Shown here one piece after another: positions 5,993 to 7,545 of a DNA stretch of 7,545 nucleotides. Source of the DNA: Bacteroidota bacterium (GTDB lineage Bacteria > Bacteroidota > Bacteroidia > Chitinophagales > UBA2359); the NCBI GenBank assembly GCA_020627525.1, contig JAHDGP010000225.1, forward strand, positions 1 to 7,545, in the 5' to 3' direction. Below the pieces are notes generated by a model. The model had not been told where the DNA came from and did not search any database. It worked only from the letters and a program-made list of their open reading frames with translations. The position numbers were made by a program, and so were the translations under genes. How positions within the stretch are numbered: the first letter of the stretch is position 1; every line of letters begins with the position of its first letter.

Positions 5993-6007
5993 AGCGAAAT
6001 TTTCGCT
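5993..6007. promoter_or_regulatory. Perfect 7-1-7 palindrome, candidate operator of the regulator
   Basis: AGCGAAA (5993-5999), T (6000) and TTTCGCT (6001-6007) form a perfect inverted repeat, close to the midpoint of the 117-base divergent gap. It contains the few G/C bases in an otherwise almost pure AT region. It lies 16 bases upstream of the candidate aceB -7 box, about where a -33 element or an activator site would be, and 49 bases from the regulator ATG. Two direct copies of ATGTTTTA (5974-5981 and 6018-6025) flank it. Being the binding site of the neighbouring regulator is an inference. Confidence 0.6.
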
Positions 6008-6023
6008 TTTTAGAAAAATGTTT

Positions 6024-6031
6024 TATAATTG
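6024..6031 (+). promoter_or_regulatory. Candidate -7 box of aceB
   Basis: TATAATTG matches seven of eight positions of TAnnTTTG and ends 29 bases before the aceB ATG, giving a plausible leader of about 20 bases. No good TTG lies at -33; the palindrome at 5993-6007 occupies that area, which would fit an activator-dependent or repressed promoter. Confidence 0.35.
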
Positions 6032-6060
6032 CAGAAAGAAACTTAATCTGTTATAATATT

Positions 6061-7545
6061 ATGGAAATCCAAGAGGAGCAAATAACTTATACAATTTTAG
6101 ATGGAATGGAGATAACCGGTGGCTTTTCTGAGTCATTCAGTAACATTTTATCAATAGACGCTTTAAAATTTATCAAAGCATTGCATGAAAAGTTCAATTC
6201 ACAAAGAATTGATTTGTTAGAAAAAAGAAAATTGACCCAAGAGAGAATTGATGAGGGCATTTTTCCAGATTTTTTAGAAGAAACAAAAAGCATAAGAGAA
6301 GATGATTGGAAGGTAGCAAAACTACCAGAAGATTTACTAGATCGTAGAGTTGAAATTACTGGTCCTGTAGATCGTAAGATGATTATAAATGCATTGAATT
6401 CTGGAGCCAAAGTATTTATGGCAGATTTTGAAGATAGCAACGCGCCATCTTGGGAAAACAACTTGAATGGTCAAGTTAATTTAAAAGATGCGATTTTAGG
6501 AACCATAACATTTGAAAATAAAGTAAAGAAAAAAACGTATACACTAAATGAAAAAGTCGCTACTTTGATGGTTAGGCCAAGAGGTTGGCATTTAGTAGAA
6601 AAACATTTAACAATAAATGGAGAAAAAGTAAGCGGCAGTTTATTAGACTTTGGGTTGTACTTTTTTCACAATGCTAAAACGTTGCTGTCAAAAGGGTCAG
6701 GTCCCTACTTTTATTTACCAAAATTGGAACATTATTTAGAGGCAAGATTGTGGAATGACGTTTTTGTGTTTGCACAAGATTTTTTAGAAATTCCTCAAAA
6801 AACAATCAAGGCAACAGTGCTTATTGAAACGATCTTAGCAAGTTTTCAATTAAATGAAATTTTGTTTGAGTTGAAAGATCATTCTGCGGGATTTAATTGC
6901 GGTAGATGGGATTATATTTTCAGTTTTATTAAAAAGTTTAGAAACAAAGAGGGTTTTGTTTTTCCAGATAGAGGAATGGTGGGAATGACGGTTCCATGTA
7001 TGAAAGCATATAGCCAATTGGTGATAAAAACATGTCATAAAAGAGGTGTTCACGCAATAGGCGGAATGGCAGCACAAATTCCAATAAAAAATGATGCAGA
7101 AGCAAATCAAAAAGCAATTGATAAAGTTAAGGCAGATAAGCTTAGAGAGGTGAAAGACGGACACGATGGTACTTGGGTTGCTCATCCTGGATTGGTGCAA
7201 ACTGCAATGGAAATATTTGATGAATTTATGCCTGACAAAAATCAAATTACAAAACTGAGAGAAGATGTAAATGTAAGTGCTAAAGACTTGCTTAATGTTC
7301 CCTCTGGAGAGGTGACAATGAAGGGATTAAAACTAAATATCAATGTAGGTATTTTATATATCGAAAGTTGGTTGAGAGGCAATGGCGCAGCTGCTATTTA
7401 TCATCTAATGGAGGATGCGGCAACGGCCGAAATTAGCAGAACGCAAGTATGGCAATGGCTGCATAAAGGGGTGCGTTTAGCATCAGGTGAAGAAGTAACC
7501 TTGGACCTGGTAAGAAAATTAATTAAAGAAGAAGAAAAAGCAATT
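6061..7545 (+). CDS. aceB: Malate synthase A, 3' end beyond the window
   Basis: An open frame of 495 codons from ATG 6061 to the right edge with no stop. Malate synthase joins acetyl-CoA and glyoxylate to give malate and CoA in the glyoxylate shunt, in the cytosol. Landmarks: FMADFEDSNAPSW (119-131), RPRGWH (172-177, R174 being the active-site arginine), PYFYLPKLEHYLEARLWN (about 219-236), TVLIET with Mg ligand E256, the signature KDHSAGFNCGRWDYIF (272-287) with Mg ligand D284 and F278 where Leu is common, CHKRGVHAIGGMAAQIP, GHDGTWVAHPG, and MEDAATAEISR (450-460) with the catalytic base D452. Compared with the roughly 530-residue family, about 35-45 residues are missing on the right. Isocitrate lyase (aceA) often follows but is not visible. 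Start chosen because it is the first ATG after the promoter region; no Shine-Dalgarno sequence. Divergent from the regulator. Confidence 0.96.
   Translation, partial: MEIQEEQITYTILDGMEITGGFSESFSNILSIDALKFIKALHEKFNSQRIDLLEKRKLTQERIDEGIFPDFLEETKSIREDDWKVAKLPEDLLDRRVEITGPVDRKMIINALNSGAKVFMADFEDSNAPSWENNLNGQVNLKDAILGTITFENKVKKKTYTLNEKVATLMVRPRGWHLVEKHLTINGEKVSGSLLDFGLYFFHNAKTLLSKGSGPYFYLPKLEHYLEARLWNDVFVFAQDFLEIPQKTIKATVLIETILASFQLNEILFELKDHSAGFNCGRWDYIFSFIKKFRNKEGFVFPDRGMVGMTVPCMKAYSQLVIKTCHKRGVHAIGGMAAQIPIKNDAEANQKAIDKVKADKLREVKDGHDGTWVAHPGLVQTAMEIFDEFMPDKNQITKLREDVNVSAKDLLNVPSGEVTMKGLKLNINVGILYIESWLRGNGAAAIYHLMEDAATAEISRTQVWQWLHKGVRLASGEEVTLDLVRKLIKEEEKAI

Noticed and set aside
6087..7245. Minus-strand open frames inside aceB (6087-6461 and 6850-7245)
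   Set aside because: Both lie antisense to unmistakable malate synthase sequence.

Overview
This window looks like chromosomal core DNA from a low-GC member of the Bacteroidota. The reasons are the AT-rich composition, the absence of Shine-Dalgarno sequences before every start codon, several upstream matches to the Bacteroidota -7 box (TAnnTTTG), and proteins that read like Bacteroidota homologues (TPR membrane protein, RecF with an SQGQQK signature, PDH E1 alpha, P-loop deoxynucleoside kinase). I cannot place it below phylum level.

Layout from left to right. Positions 1-47 hold the cut edge of a hairpin plus a tandem 16-mer. A deoxynucleoside kinase follows on the minus strand (48-683). Next is a gene-free stretch (684-1110) with a 105-bp inverted-repeat element (917-1021) and a strong rho-independent terminator (1056-1088). 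A minus-strand pair, likely one transcription unit, comes next: pdhA (3033 to 1990), then a membrane-anchored TPR protein (1932 to 1111), ending at that terminator. A divergent promoter region (3034-3302) separates pdhA from recF (3303-4391, +). RecF converges on a 491-residue regulator (5943 to 4468), with two identical 12-bp palindromes in the gap. The regulator is divergent from a malate synthase gene (6061 onward, +), which runs off the right edge without its last codons.

The most interesting part is the right third. The regulator combines a Cro/C1-type helix-turn-helix, a central domain resembling IrrE but without its HExxH zinc site, and four C-terminal cysteines arranged as in the RamB/PrpR/ScfR regulators of acetate and propionate metabolism. 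It sits head to head with malate synthase, with a perfect 7-1-7 palindrome (AGCGAAA-T-TTTCGCT) between them. This suggests a locally controlled glyoxylate-shunt locus that senses acyl-CoA and/or redox state through a possible Fe-S cluster. PDH supplies acetyl-CoA and malate synthase consumes it, so carbon metabolism is a shared theme, but nothing in the sequence shows that the two units are co-regulated.

I saw no tRNA, rRNA, CRISPR array, insertion sequence or phage gene. Most of the window is ordinary housekeeping sequence; the novelty lies in the regulator-aceB pair and the small intergenic repeats.
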